A stretch of DNA of 64,000 nucleotides from Candidatus Pantoea persica (GTDB taxonomy: Bacteria; Pseudomonadota; Gammaproteobacteria; Enterobacterales; Enterobacteriaceae), in NCBI RefSeq assembly GCF_013753875.1, contig NZ_SMDS01000010.1:62001-126000 (forward strand). The letters run 5' to 3'. Position 1 is the first letter of the stretch; every line of letters starts with the position of its first letter. Position numbers and translations under genes: made by a program. Below the pieces are notes generated by a model that saw nothing but the letters and a program-made list of their open reading frames with translations, ran no database searches and was not told where the DNA came from. Below, piece after piece: positions 32,910-45,620 of this stretch.

Positions 32910-33991
32910 TACTCCTGACCAGCCAGCGCGGCCAGCTGATCGGCCTGATGCTCCTGCACAATCGGCTCAATCAGGTTGTCCAGCTTGCCTTCCATGGTTT
33001 CGTCGAGACGATAGATGGTGAGGTTGATACGGTGGTCGGTGACGCGGCCCTGCGGAAAATTGTAAGTGCGGATACGATCGGAACGATCGCCGCTGCCCAG
33101 CAGGTTTCGGCGCGTGCTTGCTTCCGCCTCGTGACGCTTCGCCATCTCCGCGGCGTGAATGCGCGCGCCCAGCACCGCCAGCGCTTTGGCCTTGTTTTTG
33201 TGCTGCGAGCGCTCATCCTGGCACTCCACGACGATGCCGGTCGGCAGGTGGGTAATGCGGATGGCGGAGTCGGTGGTGTTGACGTGCTGACCGCCCGCGC
33301 CGGAGGAGCGGAACGTATCGATTTTCAGATCGGATGGGTTAATATCCGGCAGTTCCGCTTCCGGCAGCTCCGGCATCACCGCGACGGTGCAGGCGGAGGT
33401 ATGGATACGGCCCTGCGACTCGGTTTCCGGCACGCGCTGCACGCGATGTCCGCCCGATTCGAACTTCAGGCGACCATAGGCCCCCTCGCCCGTCACGCGC
33501 GCGATCACCTCTTTGTAACCGCCGTGCTCGCCTTCGTTGGCACTGACGATTTCCACGCACCAGCGGCGGGCTTCGGCGTAGCGGCTGTACATGCGGAACA
33601 GATCGCCGGCGAAGATCGCCGCCTCGTCGCCACCGGTGCCGGCGCGCACTTCAATAAAGCAGGCGCGCTCATCGTCGGGATCTTTCGACAGCAGTAGCAC
33701 CTGCAGCTGCTGCTCCAGCTGCTCGCTCGCTTCGTGCGCCTGCTGCAGCTCTTCCTGCGCCATATCGCGCATCTCCGCGTCGTCCAGCATCAGCTGTGCG
33801 GTGTCGATATCTTCCTGCGTCTGCTGCCACGCTCGGAAACATTGGGTCACGTCGGTTAACTGGGCATATTCGCGCGAGAGCGCGCGGAAACGGTCCTGAT
33901 CGGCAACAACGCTAGCGTCGCCGAGCATCGCTTCCACTTCTTCGTGGCGCTCCTGCAGCGCTTCCAGTCTGGCAACAATAGAGGTTTTCAT
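32909..33991 (-). CDS. prfA: Peptide chain release factor 1
   Basis: 360 residues, exact E. coli length. Domain with GGQ in [17 protein letters not shown] and UAG/UAA-reading PxT region ([19 protein letters not shown], by position); N-terminal coiled coil. Start ATG 33991. Between hemA and prmC in the conserved operon. Intact and presumably essential. Confidence 0.97.
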   Translation of the reverse strand: MKTSIVARLEALQERHEEVEAMLGDASVVADQDRFRALSREYAQLTDVTQCFRAWQQTQEDIDTAQLMLDDAEMRDMAQEELQQAHEASEQLEQQLQVLLLSKDPDDERACFIEVRAGTGGDEAAIFAGDLFRMYSRYAEARRWCVEIVSANEGEHGGYKEVIARVTGEGAYGRLKFESGGHRVQRVPETESQGRIHTSACTVAVMPELPEAELPDINPSDLKIDTFRSSGAGGQHVNTTDSAIRITHLPTGIVVECQDERSQHKNKAKALAVLGARIHAAEMAKRHEAEASTRRNLLGSGDRSDRIRTYNFPQGRVTDHRINLTIYRLDETMEGKLDNLIEPIVQEHQADQLAALAGQE

Positions 33992-34034
33992 GTCGTGATG
34001 GGATTCTCGTCACAGAGGGCAACAGCCCCGCAGT

Positions 34035-35291
34035 CTACTCGAGACCGAGGCTGTCGCGAAGCAATTGCAGGCGTTCAGTGTCGCCGTCGCGGGCGGCCTG
34101 CTGCAGAGATTTGGTTGGTGCGTGAATTAAACGGTTGGTCAGCTTATGGGCCAACTCCTGCAGCACTTTCTGCGGATTGGCGCCCTGCTGCAGCGCGGCC
34201 AGCGCACGCGATTCGAGATCGGCACGCACGCTTTCCGCCTGCGAACGGTATTCGCGAATGGTCTCGACCGCGCTCTGGGCGCGCAGCCAGGACATAAATT
34301 CGCCGCTTTCCTGCACCACGATGCTTTCAGCCTGCACGGCGGCGGCTTTGCGCTGCGCCATATTTTGGTCGATAATCGCCTGCAGATCGTCCACGCTGTA
34401 GAGATAGGCGTTGGGCAGCTTGCCTACTTCCGGCTCGACGTCTCGCGGCACGGCGATATCCACCAGCAGCACCGGCTTGTTGCGGCGCGCCTTTAGCGCG
34501 CGCTCCATCATGCCTTTGCCGATAATCGGCAGCGGGCTGGCGGTAGAAGAGATCACGATATCCGCTTCGGCGAGGCGCGCGTCGATATCGGCCAAGCCAA
34601 TCACCTCGGCGTCGACCTCTTCCGCCAGTCGCTCGGCGCGCTCGCGCGTGCGGTTGGCGACGATCAGCTTCTGCACCTTGTGCTCGCGCAGATGACGCGT
34701 CACCAGCTCGATGGTTTCGCCCGCGCCCACCAGCAGCACGTTGACGGTCGAAAGGGATTCAAAGATCTGGCGCGCCAGCGTACAGGCGGCAAAGGCTACC
34801 GAGACCGCGCTGGCGCCGATTTCGGTTTCGGTGCGCACCCGTTTGGCCACCGAGAAGGTTTTCTGGAACATGCGCTCCAGCTCGCTGCTCAGCGCATGGC
34901 CGCGCTGCGAGTCGGCAAAGGCCTTTTTTACCTGGCCGAGTATCTGCGGTTCGCCTAGCACCAGCGAATCGAGGCCGCTGGCTACGCGCATAAGGTGGCT
35001 GACCGCCGCGTTGTCCTGATGCCAGTAAAGACTTTGACGCACGTCCTCTTCGTTGAGGTGGTGATAATCACACAGCCAGCGCACTAGGCGCTCCTGCAGG
35101 TCCGCCTGCTGCTCTACGCTGAGGTAGAGTTCGGTGCGGTTGCAGGTGGAGAGAACGACGCCGCTCTGCACCATCGGCTGGGAGAGCAGGAGGTCAAGCG
35201 CCTGTTCCAGCACGTCCGGCCCGAACGCAACGCGTTCACGCAGGGCAACAGGTGCAGTTTTATGGTTAATTCCGAGAGCAAGCAGCGTCAT
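34035..35291 (-). CDS. hemA: Glutamyl-tRNA reductase
   Basis: 418 residues, exact E. coli length. First step of C5 haem synthesis: glutamyl-tRNA to glutamate-1-semialdehyde. Catalytic Cys in [17 protein letters not shown] motif [14 protein letters not shown]-terminal dimerisation helix. The start is ATG 35291 ([20 protein letters not shown]); the frame is open a little further but the family N-terminus begins here. The N-terminal LALGINHK with KT is the degradation-related region known in Salmonella HemA. Confidence 0.97.
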   Translation of the reverse strand: MTLLALGINHKTAPVALRERVAFGPDVLEQALDLLLSQPMVQSGVVLSTCNRTELYLSVEQQADLQERLVRWLCDYHHLNEEDVRQSLYWHQDNAAVSHLMRVASGLDSLVLGEPQILGQVKKAFADSQRGHALSSELERMFQKTFSVAKRVRTETEIGASAVSVAFAACTLARQIFESLSTVNVLLVGAGETIELVTRHLREHKVQKLIVANRTRERAERLAEEVDAEVIGLADIDARLAEADIVISSTASPLPIIGKGMMERALKARRNKPVLLVDIAVPRDVEPEVGKLPNAYLYSVDDLQAIIDQNMAQRKAAAVQAESIVVQESGEFMSWLRAQSAVETIREYRSQAESVRADLESRALAALQQGANPQKVLQELAHKLTNRLIHAPTKSLQQAARDGDTERLQLLRDSLGLE

Positions 35292-35514
35292 GGCGATTAG
35301 AGATTGGGTTTGTCCCAATAATGTCAGGGTTTTGTGAGGCGCATTCTACAAGATGCGGCAGATCATAAAAAGCCATACAAAGATACAAAGGCTATGACTG
35401 TAATAAGATTACACTGATCGTGCGCAATTTTCCTGTTGTCAGCATTGACGGTTTCAAAGCGGATGGTTAGCGTTACCCATTACGAAGTATAAACGTGTTT
35501 GAGGAGATGACCAC

Positions 35515-36141
35515 GTGATGACTTTTGCACCCCGCACTTTGTTGCGCCTTTTGCCGCTGGCGAGCTTCCTGCTGGCTGCCTGTGCAGTTAATCAACCGCA
35601 AGGCCCCGGGCCGAGCACCACTGCGCCGCAGTGGCAGCAGCACCAGCAGGCCGTGGCGAAGGTCACGCACTATCAGACACGCGGCGCCTTCGCCAACCTT
35701 TCCGTCAAGCAGAAGGTCTATGCGCGCTTTAACTGGCAGCAGACCGCCCCGGATCGCTATCGCCTGCTGCTGACCAACCCGCTGGGCAGCACCGAGCTGC
35801 AGCTCGACGCGCAGGGCCAGACCGTGCAGCTGGTGGACAACAAAGGCAAGCGTTACGTCAGCAACAACGCCGAGAAGATGATCGCCCAGCTGACCGGCAT
35901 GGATATCCCGCTCGCCAACCTGCGCCAGTGGATGATGGGCCTGCCTGGCGACGCCAGCGACTATCAGCTCAACAGCAATTATCAGCTGAAGAGCCTGAAC
36001 TACAGCCGCAACGGCCAGCAGTGGCAGGTCAGTATTCAGGACTACGACAGCAAGGTGACTCCACCGCTGCCGGCGAACCTGGAGCTGCGCGAAGGCGATC
36101 AGCGCATCAAGCTGCGTATGGATAGCTGGACCGCTCAATGA
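35515..36141 (+). CDS. lolB: Outer-membrane lipoprotein insertion protein LolB
   Basis: About 208 residues. Receives lipoproteins from LolA and inserts them in the outer membrane. Lipoprotein signal with lipobox LLAAC near residue 22, then [24 protein letters not shown] and [14 protein letters not shown] conserved. Start is GTG 35515 or ATG 35518; GAGGAG at 35501-35506 favours the GTG. Divergent from hemA. Its last bases overlap ispE (ATGA). Confidence 0.95.
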   Translation: MMTFAPRTLLRLLPLASFLLAACAVNQPQGPGPSTTAPQWQQHQQAVAKVTHYQTRGAFANLSVKQKVYARFNWQQTAPDRYRLLLTNPLGSTELQLDAQGQTVQLVDNKGKRYVSNNAEKMIAQLTGMDIPLANLRQWMMGLPGDASDYQLNSNYQLKSLNYSRNGQQWQVSIQDYDSKVTPPLPANLELREGDQRIKLRMDSWTAQ

Positions 36142-36995
36142 TCACCTCCTGGCCCGCGCCGGCAAAGCTTAACCTGTTTCTCTATATCACCGGCCGTCGC
36201 GCAGACGGCTACCACAATCTGCAGACCCTGTTTCAGTTTCTCGACTACGGCGATACACTGCATATCACGCCGGACGGCAGCGGCCGCGTCACCCTGACCA
36301 CGCCGGTCGAGGGGGTCGTCCATGACGACAACCTGATCGTGCGCGCCGCGCGGCTGCTGCGCCAGGCGGCGCATGCGCAGGGAGCCCTGCCTGCCGACGC
36401 GGGCGCGCAGATCGCCATTGAAAAACGGCTGCCAATGGGCGGCGGCCTCGGTGGCGGCTCCTCCAACGCCGCCACGGTGCTGGTGGCGCTGAACCACCTG
36501 TGGCGCGCTGGCCTCACCACCGACGCGCTGGCTGAACTGGGGGTTCAGCTCGGCGCCGACGTACCGGTGTTTGTCAGAGGTTTCTCCGCCTTTGCGCAGG
36601 GGGTCGGCGAGCAGCTGCAGCCCGCCGATCCGGCGGAGAAGTGGTATCTGGTGGCGCATCCCGGCGTCAGCATTCCCACGCTCCTGGTGTTTAACGATCC
36701 GCAGCTGACGCGTGATACGCCGGTGCGCTCATTAGCGGCGCTTTTATCGACGCCCTACCACAATGATTGTGAAGCAGTGGTAAGAAAACGTTTTCGCGAG
36801 GTTGATGCGCTTGTTTCCTGGCTGCTAGAATATGCGCCGTCGCGCCTGACTGGCACTGGCGCTTGCGTGTTTGCCGAATTTGACACCGAGTCAGCCGCTA
36901 GTCAGGTGCTGGAACTTGCCCCGAAATGGGTCTGCGGATTCGTCGCGCGAGCCGTTAACGTCTCGCCTCTGCATCGCACTCTTTCCGGGCTGTAA
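36138..36995 (+). CDS. ispE: 4-diphosphocytidyl-2-C-methyl-D-erythritol kinase
   Basis: 285 residues (E. coli 283). GHMP kinase of the MEP isoprenoid pathway. Conserved [21 protein letters not shown] start, ATP loop [18 protein letters not shown], and C-terminal [14 protein letters not shown]. Four-base overlap with lolB implies coupled translation. Intact. Confidence 0.96.
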   Translation: MITSWPAPAKLNLFLYITGRRADGYHNLQTLFQFLDYGDTLHITPDGSGRVTLTTPVEGVVHDDNLIVRAARLLRQAAHAQGALPADAGAQIAIEKRLPMGGGLGGGSSNAATVLVALNHLWRAGLTTDALAELGVQLGADVPVFVRGFSAFAQGVGEQLQPADPAEKWYLVAHPGVSIPTLLVFNDPQLTRDTPVRSLAALLSTPYHNDCEAVVRKRFREVDALVSWLLEYAPSRLTGTGACVFAEFDTESAASQVLELAPKWVCGFVARAVNVSPLHRTLSGL

Positions 36996-37060
36996 GCGAC
37001 TGTGTGACAGCGTCGCCCCGTTCCAGACGCTGCGCATTTCGCATTAACACACCCGTATGA

Positions 37061-38080
<1,020 letters not shown>

Positions 38081-38279
38081 TCCCTCAGAGAGACGGGGCG
38101 CTGCGCCCTGCTTCCGCCAGCCAGCCCGCTTTTCTCTCTGCGCTTTTCCTGACGCTTGCTTATTTCAGGCCCGATTTCCTGCCGCCGCTTTTTTGATTCA
38201 GGCTGCCGACAAGGCTTTAGCTAGGGCACATTTAGTGCTATTTTGCAGCCCATCCTCAGGCATCAGAGATCCGACCACT

Positions 38280-39286
38280 ATGTCCCTCGACATTTATACC
38301 CTGTTCGTCTGCGAGCTTTGCGTGCTCGGGATTCTGAGCATTGTGATGCTGTTCGCCTGGATCGGCGCCCGCTATGACCGGGTGTTGGACTTTACCTCGC
38401 TGGGGCTGGTGGCGACGCTGGCCGCGTTGTTCCTCAGCAGCCTGCGCAGCAGCGGGCTGGTGTTTCTGCCCATCGCGGTGGGAAATACCCTGATGATGCT
38501 GGCCTACGGCGCGCTGCTGTGCGCCTTTCGCACCTTTTGCCAGCACCCGGTGGGCTTAGGCTGGCTGCCCGGCCCGGCCATCTGGGCGCTGCTCTGCTGC
38601 TTTCCTGACTTTTACGCCTCGATGCCGCAGCGCGTGCTGGCGATCTGCATACTGTGCGCCATCTACACCACTGCGCTGATCTAGCTGCTGTGGCAAGCGC
38701 GCGCCGCGCTGCCGGTCACCTTCTGGCCCGCTCAGCTGCTGCTGCATCTGATTTTTCATATCGGGCGCATCTGTCTCGACGACACCGTCGCCACGCCGCA
38801 GCGCGGCGCCATTGGCGGCTCACTGTTTTCGGTCTGGGTTATTCTGGAGTCGATTCTATTCGTTATCGGCCTGACGTTTACCATTATGGCGATGGTCAAC
38901 GAGCGCACACAGATAGTGCATCAGCAGGCGTCGCTGCACGATCCCCGCTCACTAGCGCCTGGAACCGATGCGCCCTGTTCAGCTAGGCGGACAAGCTGGT
39001 GGCGCGCTGCCTACGGCAGCTGCAGCCCTGGACGGCGGTGCTGTTTGATTTAGACCACTTCAAGAGCATCAATGACCGCTTTAGTTATCTGCAAGGCGAC
39101 CGGGTATTGCAGGATTTTTGCACGGTCGTGGTTGCCGCCTCACGGGCTGTTCGCACGGTTAGGCGGAGAAGAGTTCGCCGCTATGTGGAAGCGCTGCTGG
39201 AGCTGGCTGACGAAGCGCTCTATTGCACCAAGGCCAGCGGTCGCAACCGCACCGAACAGTTTTTGACGCTGGCGTCGACAGCTTAG
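38280..39286 (+). pseudogene. Membrane GGDEF diguanylate cyclase, degraded
   Basis: Probable c-di-GMP synthase with an N-terminal region of five to six membrane helices (MSLDIYTLFVCELCVLGILS onward). TAG at about 38682 interrupts the helices; frameshifts near 38950 and 38995 precede the GGDEF domain (RCLRQLQPWTAVLFDLDHFK). The catalytic motif appears as RLGGEEFAAMW in another frame (about 39157-39190), immediately followed by a deletion to the final helix (LELADEALYCTKASGRNRTE). It occupies the place of dauA/ychM between prs and ychH in E. coli. Inactive. Confidence 0.82.
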
Positions 39287-39563
39287 TGCTGCGAATGATG
39301 CGAGGTTCGCTGGCAGCGTTTGTCATAGTGACGGTGCCCAAGTAGTAGCGGTCTTCGATTTTCTCCCGTCCGCTGACGCGAGCGCCCACCAGCCATAACA
39401 GCGCGCCGATAAAGATGCCCAGAATAGCGCCCTACGCCAGCAGTGCAGGCAGCTGAACGCTGGGAAGCTGGTTTACCACGGAAAAGCCGATGCCGGCCAA
39501 CATAACTATCATTCCGGCGATCATCAGCGCATTGCCCGCGTGTCGACATCGTTGATGTTTCAT
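39283..39563 (-). pseudogene. ychH: YchH stress-induced membrane protein, broken
   Basis: ATG 39563 gives MKHQRCRHAGNALMIAGMIVM, matching YchH (two membrane helices, CRP-regulated stress protein in E. coli). A TAG at about 39433 replaces a residue between LPALLA and GAILGIFIGALLW, and a frameshift near 39345 precedes the HYDKRCQR...HSQH end. Convergent with the GGDEF pseudogene; upstream of divergent pth as in E. coli. Confidence 0.82.
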
Positions 39564-39828
39564 AAGTCACCTCCATCCATATGAACAAGCCAAACCCACC
39601 GCACATAATGTTAACTTGTTATAAGTTTAGGCAATGACCCGGCGATGATTTTTGCGCCCAGGATCACACAACTGCAACGAAGACTGACACAACTTTACCG
39701 CCATCCGGTTGATTTGGTTAATAAAATCATTAATCACGTGACGTAACTTATTCCGCCCAGCGCCGTTTGTTCTCTTCTCCGCCGCGCAGTACACTAACGC
39801 CTTTTCCTATCTGAGCAGGACAATCATC

Positions 39829-40416
39829 GTGAGCAGCATTAAACTGATTGTGGGCCTGGCGAATCCGGGCGCGGAGTACACCGCCACGCGCCACAACGCA
39901 GGCGCTTGGTATCTCGATTTACTGGCGGAGCGCCATAATCAGTCACTTAAGGAAGAGACGAAGTTTTTCGGCTACACCGCGCGCATCAGCCTGGCGGGAG
40001 AAAATGTGCGGCTGCTGGTGCCGACCACCTTTATGAACTTGAGCGGCAAGGCGGTCGCGGCGATGGCGACCTTCTTTCGCATTACGCCGGAAGAGATTCT
40101 GCTGGCGCATGATGAGATGGATCTGCCGCCTGGCGTGGCGAAATTCAAACAGGGCGGCGGCCACGGCGGCCATAACGGCCTGAAAGACACCATCAGCAAG
40201 CTGGGCAACAACAACAATTTTCACCGTTTGCGCATCGGCATCGGTCATCCGGGCGACCGCAACAAGGTTACAGGTTTCGTACTCGGCAAACCGCCTGCCA
40301 GCGAGCAGAAGCTGATTGACAACGCCATCGATGAGGCGGCGCGCTGCACCGAACTGTGGCTGAAAGAGGATCGCCTGAAGGCGATGAACCGGCTGCACGC
40401 GTTCAAGGCGAGCTAA
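39829..40416 (+). CDS. pth: Peptidyl-tRNA hydrolase
   Basis: 195 residues (E. coli 194). Recycles peptidyl-tRNA released from ribosomes; essential. GTG start at 39829 with AGGA upstream. Catalytic His in [10 protein letters not shown], and [37 protein letters not shown] motifs all present. Intact. Confidence 0.96.
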   Translation: MSSIKLIVGLANPGAEYTATRHNAGAWYLDLLAERHNQSLKEETKFFGYTARISLAGENVRLLVPTTFMNLSGKAVAAMATFFRITPEEILLAHDEMDLPPGVAKFKQGGGHGGHNGLKDTISKLGNNNNFHRLRIGIGHPGDRNKVTGFVLGKPPASEQKLIDNAIDEAARCTELWLKEDRLKAMNRLHAFKAS

Positions 40417-40441
40417 ACACCCTGCTCGCGCCATTTCCGTG

Positions 40442-40447
40442 TATAAT
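40442..40447 (+). promoter_or_regulatory. Probable -10 element of ychF
   Basis: A consensus TATAAT lies 73 bases before the ychF start, in the gap after pth. No convincing -35 is seen at 16-18 bases upstream (CTGCTC is the best match). Confidence 0.45.
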
Positions 40448-40519
40448 GTGCCAACTTTTTTACGTTTCCGGCAATGCCTGTCGCCAGTCGTTGCACTTCA
40501 AGTTAGAAGGGTAATCACC

Positions 40520-41611
40520 ATGGGATTCAAATGCGGTATCGTGGGCCTGCCGAACGTCGGTAAGTCCACCCTGTTCAACTCGCTGACTAAAGCGGGCATA
40601 GAAGCGGCTAACTTCCCCTTCTGCACCATTGAGCCCAACACCGGCGTGGTGCCGATGCCGGATCCGCGTCTTGATCAGCTAGCGGAGATCGTCAAGCCGC
40701 AGCGTCTGGTGCCGACCACCATGGAGTTCGTTGATATCGCGGGCCTGGTGAAAGGCGCGTCGAAAGGCGAAGGTCTGGGCAACCAGTTCCTGACCAACAT
40801 CCGCGAGACCGAAGCGATTGGCCACGTGGTGCGCTGCTTCAAGAACGAAAACATCATTCACGTCGCGGGCAAAGTAAACCCGGCGGAAGATATCGACGTG
40901 ATCAACACCGAGCTGGCCCTCTCCGACCTAGAGACCTGCGAACGCGCCATCCAGCGCGTGCAGAAGAAAGCCAAAGGCGGCGACAAAGACGCCAAAGTTG
41001 AGCTGGCCACGCTGGAGAAGTGCCTGCCGCATCTGGAAAACGCCGGCATGCTGCGCGCCCTGAAGCTGGATGCCGACGAAAAGGCGGCGATCCGCTACCT
41101 GAGCTTCCTGACGCTGAAGCCGACCATGTATATCGCTAACGTCAACGAAGATGGCTTCGAGAACAACCCCGACCTCAACCAGGTGCGCGCCATTGCCGAA
41201 GCAGAAGGCTCTGTGATGGTGCCGGTCTGCGCGGCAGTGGAATCGGATATCGCCGAGCTGGACGACGAAGAGCGCGACGAGTTTATGGCCGAGCTGGGCC
41301 TGGAAGAGCCGGGCCTGAACCGCGTGATCCGCGCCGGCTATGCGCTGCTGAATCTGCAGACCTACTTCACCGCTGGCGTAAAAGAAGTGCGCGCCTGGAC
41401 CATTCCTTTTGGTGCCACCGCGCCGCAGGCGGCGGGTAAAATCCACACCGACTTCGAGAAGGGCTTCATCCGCGCCCAGACCATCGCGTTTGATGACTTT
41501 GTCGCCTATAAAGGCGAACAGGGCGCGAAAGAGGCGGGCAAGATGCGTTCAGAAGGCAAAGAGTATATCGTCAAAGATGGCGACGTGATGAACTTCCTGT
41601 TTAACGTCTAA
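40520..41611 (+). CDS. ychF: Ribosome-binding ATPase YchF (OLA1 family)
   Basis: 363 residues, exact E. coli length. Obg-like P-loop protein that prefers ATP and binds ribosomes. G1 [12 protein letters not shown], switch regions [10 protein letters not shown] and [18 protein letters not shown]-terminal TGS domain ([19 protein letters not shown]). Start ATG 40520 (MGFKCGIVG) after GAAGGGTAA. Downstream of pth as in E. coli; followed by two tandem terminators. Confidence 0.97.
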   Translation: MGFKCGIVGLPNVGKSTLFNSLTKAGIEAANFPFCTIEPNTGVVPMPDPRLDQLAEIVKPQRLVPTTMEFVDIAGLVKGASKGEGLGNQFLTNIRETEAIGHVVRCFKNENIIHVAGKVNPAEDIDVINTELALSDLETCERAIQRVQKKAKGGDKDAKVELATLEKCLPHLENAGMLRALKLDADEKAAIRYLSFLTLKPTMYIANVNEDGFENNPDLNQVRAIAEAEGSVMVPVCAAVESDIAELDDEERDEFMAELGLEEPGLNRVIRAGYALLNLQTYFTAGVKEVRAWTIPFGATAPQAAGKIHTDFEKGFIRAQTIAFDDFVAYKGEQGAKEAGKMRSEGKEYIVKDGDVMNFLFNV

Positions 41612-41663
41612 TTCCAGCGGCTCGCTCAAGGCCTATTGTGCCGTGCGGCAAACCGGTTAAATC

Positions 41664-41684
41664 CACGCCTCGGCGTGTTTTTTT
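41664..41684 (+). terminator. ychF terminator 1
   Basis: CACGCC-TC-GGCGTG then seven T. Confidence 0.8.
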
Positions 41685-41713
41685 ACCGTGTCGCGCCTGT
41701 CATCGCGCTATCC

Positions 41714-41739
41714 GGCCTGAGCCCCCCTCAGGCCTTTTT
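41714..41739 (+). terminator. ychF terminator 2
   Basis: GGCCTGAG-CCCCC-CTCAGGCC then TTTTT, 30 bases after the first terminator. Confidence 0.85.
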
Positions 41740-41795
41740 GCTAAAAACCTTTGCAAAAGGATAATACCCCACCCTGTTTCTGTAAAGGCCCGACG

Positions 41796-43094
41796 ATGCG
41801 CGATACCCTGCAAGGCAACCTGAGCCGCCAAAAACATATGAAGCTGAGCACCCGCGTGACGCTGATGATCGGCGCGGTAGTCACCTTTGTGCTGCTCAGC
41901 GTGCACCTGCTCTACTTCTTTCAAATCGGCAACGCCACGCAGAACCAGCTGGAAGACAAGGCGATAGCGGTGGCGCGCACGCTGGCGGACGCGAACATTA
42001 TCCAGCCCATAGCCCGCGCGGCGCAGCAGCACAACAACCTGCTGTTCGTGGTGGTCACCAATATGCAGGGCTCGCTACTCCCACCTCAATCCGGCGCTGA
42101 TCGGCCACCACTTTAATCGGCGACGAAATCCTGCCCGCCCTGCAGGGCAAAGATAATGTCTCGGTGAATCGCGGCTCGCTGGCGGAGGCGGTAAGCGTGC
42201 AGATCAACCAGAGCCGCTGGAGCATCATCTGGACGATTTTGATTGGCGCGCTGGCGCTGGTCAAGACCCTGAAGCGCATTCTGTTCGGCCTAAAGCCGCG
42301 TGAAATCTCCTTGCTGTTTGAGCAGCGCCAGGCGATCCTGCAGTCGGTCAAAGAGAGCGTGGTCGCCGTTGACGCCCACGCGGAGGTGTCGCTGTTCAAC
42401 GAGGCGGCGTAGAAGCTGCTGACGAACAAGGCGGAGAACTGCATGGACGACGCCAGCATTATTCACGCCCAGCTGCGGGAAACGCTGCGCACCGGCCGCG
42501 CGTACCGCGACGAAGAGTTCAACATCAACGGCCACGTGCTGCTGAGCAATACGGTGCCGGTCTACAGCCAGCAGCGGCTGATCGGCGCGGTCTGCACCTT
42601 CAGGGACAAAACCGAGATTGCGCAACTGCTGCAGCGCCTGAGCGGCATGGGTAAACTACGTTGATGCGCTACGAGAGCGCTCGCATAAATTTATGAACAA
42701 GCTGCACGTCATTCTTGGCCTGTTGCACATGAAAAACTATGCGCAGGTCGAAGCCTATATCCTGAAGACGGCGAACAATTATCAGACCGAAATCGGTTCA
42801 CTGCTCGACAAGATCAAATCGCCGGTGATCGCCGGTTTCCTGCTGAGTAAAATCAATCGCGCCTCGGACAGCGGCCATCGCCTGACGCTGAGCGACGCCA
42901 GCTTTTTCCCCGATATCGGCAACGAGCAGCAGAAGGCTTCTCCACCAAAGGGGAAGATCGCGGCGTCGGGCTCTATCTGCTGAAGCAGCAAACGGAAAGC
43001 CTCGGCGGCAGCGTCATCGTGGGAGTCGGAACCCGGCGTGTTCACCCAATTTTTTGTACAACTTCTCTGGGATGGAGGCAATAAAACTGCATGA
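41796..43094 (+). pseudogene. dcuS: C4-dicarboxylate sensor kinase DcuS, degraded
   Basis: Matches DcuS rather than DpiB: MKLSTRVTLMIGAVVTFVLL first helix, LFVVVTNMQG in the periplasmic PAS domain, then RWSIIWTILIG second helix, PREISLLFEQRQAILQSVKE, and the H-box region FMNKLHVILGLLHMKNY. Frameshifts near 42068, 42115 and 42650, a deletion of the end of the sensor domain, TAG at about 42411, and loss of most of the ATPase domain up to a final VESEPGVFTQFFVQLLWDGG. The stop overlaps the dcuR start. Confidence 0.9.
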
Positions 43095-43809
43095 TCAATG
43101 TGTTAGTGGTTGATGACGACGCAATGGTGGCCGAGCTGAATCGCGTCTATGTGGGACAGGTGACGGGCTTTCACTGCGTCGGCACCGCCTCGACGCTGCA
43201 GCAGGCGAAAGAGATAATCCTCGACGGCGAGCAGCCGGTGGTTCTGGTGCTGCTGGATATCTACCTGCAGCAGGAAAACGGTCTGGATCTGCTGTCGGAG
43301 CTGCGCGAGGCGAAACAGCCCGTTGAGGTGATCGTCATTTCATCCGCCGCCGATGCCGCCACCATCAAAACCTCGCTGCACTATGGCGTGGTGGATTACC
43401 TGATCAAGCCGTTTCAGTTTCCACGCTTCGAAGAGGCGCTTACCAACTGGCGGCAGAAAAGTCGCTGATGGACAATCATCTCTACTATCAGCAGGCTGAG
43501 GTAGGTCAGCTGATCCACGGCAACCCTCCCGCCAGCCAGGAGAGTAAACGGCTGCCGAAAGGGCTGACGCCGCAGACGCTGCGCACCCTCTGCCAGTGGA
43601 TCGACGCCCATCCTGGCAGCGAGTTCTCCACCGACGAGCTGGCGGCGGAGGTCAATATCTCGCGCGTCTCCTGCCGCAAGTACCTGATCTGGCTGGCGCA
43701 GATCAATATCCTCTTCACCAGCATCCACTACGGCGCCACCGGTCGTTCGGTTTAACGCTACCGCCTGCAGCCGGAATATCACTCGCTGCTCAGACAGTAC
43801 TGCCAGTAA
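43091..43809 (+). pseudogene. dcuR: Response regulator DcuR, split
   Basis: Receiver domain MINVLVVDDDAMVAELNRVY with phospho-Asp in LVLLDIYLQQENG and K in YLIKPFQ is complete to TNWRQKSR, then TGA at 43466-43468. Overlapping this (TGATG), ATG 43468 opens MDNHLYYQQAEVGQLIHGN and the HTH domain (FSTDELAAEVNISRVSCRKYLIWL), which ends at TAA 43753-43755 where the family has tyrosine (GRPVYRYR); the last 18 codons follow. So one frameshift and one nonsense change. The two halves could still be made as separate polypeptides. Confidence 0.9.
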
Positions 43810-43829
43810 CCAGCCGGTAGCGGTTCGCC

Positions 43830-43979
43830 ACCCTAGTGGCGCTGGCGGATGGCCTGGCGCGCGTCGGCTTTATCGCCTGGCTGGGCAAAGAGGGCGGCAT
43901 GCTGCTGCAGGGCTACGATCCGCAGGTCTCTGCCGTGGTGGTGCTGATCGCCTATCCGTGGATGGTAATGATGTTCTAA
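43830..43979 (+). pseudogene. DASS-family dicarboxylate transporter fragment
   Basis: VALADGLARVGFIAWLGKEGG and VVVLIAYPWMVMMF (frames near 43835-43978) resemble the mid/C-terminal part of divalent anion:sodium symporters (CitT/TtdT group). Only about 48 codons remain, ending at TAA 43977-43979. Lies between dcuR and fumA remnants, consistent with a former C4-dicarboxylate uptake cluster. Confidence 0.6.
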
Positions 43980-44134
43980 ACCAAGCGACGAGACAGGTTA
44001 ATAAAGTGTAAAATCTTTTCCCTTCTGCTTACGTCGGCCGCGCCCCGCGCGGCTGACGAAATAAAAACCAACAATCTTTGCGGCGGTTCGCCTCGACTCG
44101 CGCGAGCCGATAACGCCAGATTAAGTGAGCCGAG

Positions 44135-45620
44135 ATGTCGAAAAAACCTTTCTTCTACCAAGAGCCTTTTCCGCTTTTCCACGACGATACCGACTACTAC
44201 CTGCTGAGCCGAGAGCACGTCTCCGTTGCCTGCTTTGAGGGCGAAGAGATGCTGAAGGTCGATCCAAAAGCGCTGACCCTGCTGGCGCAGCAGGCGTTTC
44301 ACGACGCCTCTTTTATGCTGCGCCCGGCGTACCAGCAGCAGGTTGCCGCTATCCTCGCGGATGATGAAGCGAGCGAGAACGACAAATATGTAGCCCTGCA
44401 GTTTCTGCGCAACACGGAAATTGCCGCCAAAGGGGTGCTGCCGACCAGCCAGGATACCGGCACGGCGATTATCATGGGTAATAAAAGGCCTGCGCGTCTG
44501 GACTGGCGGCAGCGACGAGGCCGCACTGTCGCAGGGGGGGGTCTACAACACCTTTATTCAGGACAATCTGCGCTACTCGTAGAACGCCGCCCTCGATATG
44601 TATAACGAGGTGAATACCGGCACCAACCTGCCGGCGCAGATCGATCTCTACAGCACCGACGACGATGAGTATAAGTTTTTCTGCATCGCCAAAGGCAGCG
44701 GCTCGGCCAATAAAACCTATCTCTACCAAGAGACCAAAGCGCTGCTCGCGCCCGGCAAGCTGAAGAACTATCTTGTAGATAAGATGATGTCGCTCGGCAC
44801 CGCCGCCTGCCCGCCCTATCACATCGCCTTTGTGATTGGCGGCACCTCGGTGGAGAGCACACTGAAAACGGTGACGCTCACCTCGACCCACTGCTATGAC
44901 AGCCTGCCCACCAGCGGCAACGAGCATGGCCAGGCGTTCCGCGATCTGGCGCTAGAGCAGGAACTGCTGGAGGCGGCGCAGCAGCTCGGCCTCGGCGCTC
45001 AGTTCGGCGGCAAATATTTCGCTCACGATATCCGCGTCATCCGCCTGCCGCGCCACGGCGCGTCGTGCCCGGTGGGATGGGCGTCTCCTGCTCGGCAGAC
45101 CGCAATATCAAGGCGAAGATTAACCGCGACGGTATCTGGATTGAGAAGCTGGAAGACAATCCGGCGCAGTATAATTCCGGAAGCGCTGCGTCAGCAGGGC
45201 AAAGGCGGGGTGGTCAGCGTCGATCTGAACCGGCCGATGAAAGAGATTCTGGCGCAGCTCTCCGCTTACCCGGTTTTCACCTGTCTCTCGCTGAGCGGCA
45301 CCATTATCGTAGCGCGTGATATTGCCCACGCTAAGTTGAAAGAGCGCATCGACCGCGGCGAAGGGCAACCGCAGCCAGCAGGTCACCGATGCCTGCCACA
45401 AGCACGGCGGCTTCTACCTCGGCAGTATTGACGGCCCGGCGGCTTTGCTGGCGCAGCAAAGCATAAAAAGCTGGAGTGCGTGGAGTATGCCGAGCTGAGC
45501 ATGGAGGCGATCTGGAAGATTGAGGTGGAAAACTTCCCGGCGTTTATCCTGGTGGACGACAAAGGCAATGACTTCTTTAAGCAGATTCAGGAGAGCAGCT
45601 GTGCACGCTGCGTGAAATAA
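44135..45620 (+). pseudogene. fumA: Class I fumarase (FumA/FumB), degraded
   Basis: Iron-sulfur fumarase. ATG 44135 ([18 protein letters not shown]). First cluster ligand is lost: [11 protein letters not shown] for LPTCQDTGTAI. Frameshift near 44487, TAG at 44579-44581, then in-phase [16 protein letters not shown] to [11 protein letters not shown], frameshifts near 45068, 45170 and 45355, and a deletion of about 60 codons between [11 protein letters not shown] and the QVTDAC...[10 protein letters not shown] end, finishing CARCVK. FumB cannot be excluded; name follows best recollection of sequence. Confidence 0.88.
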
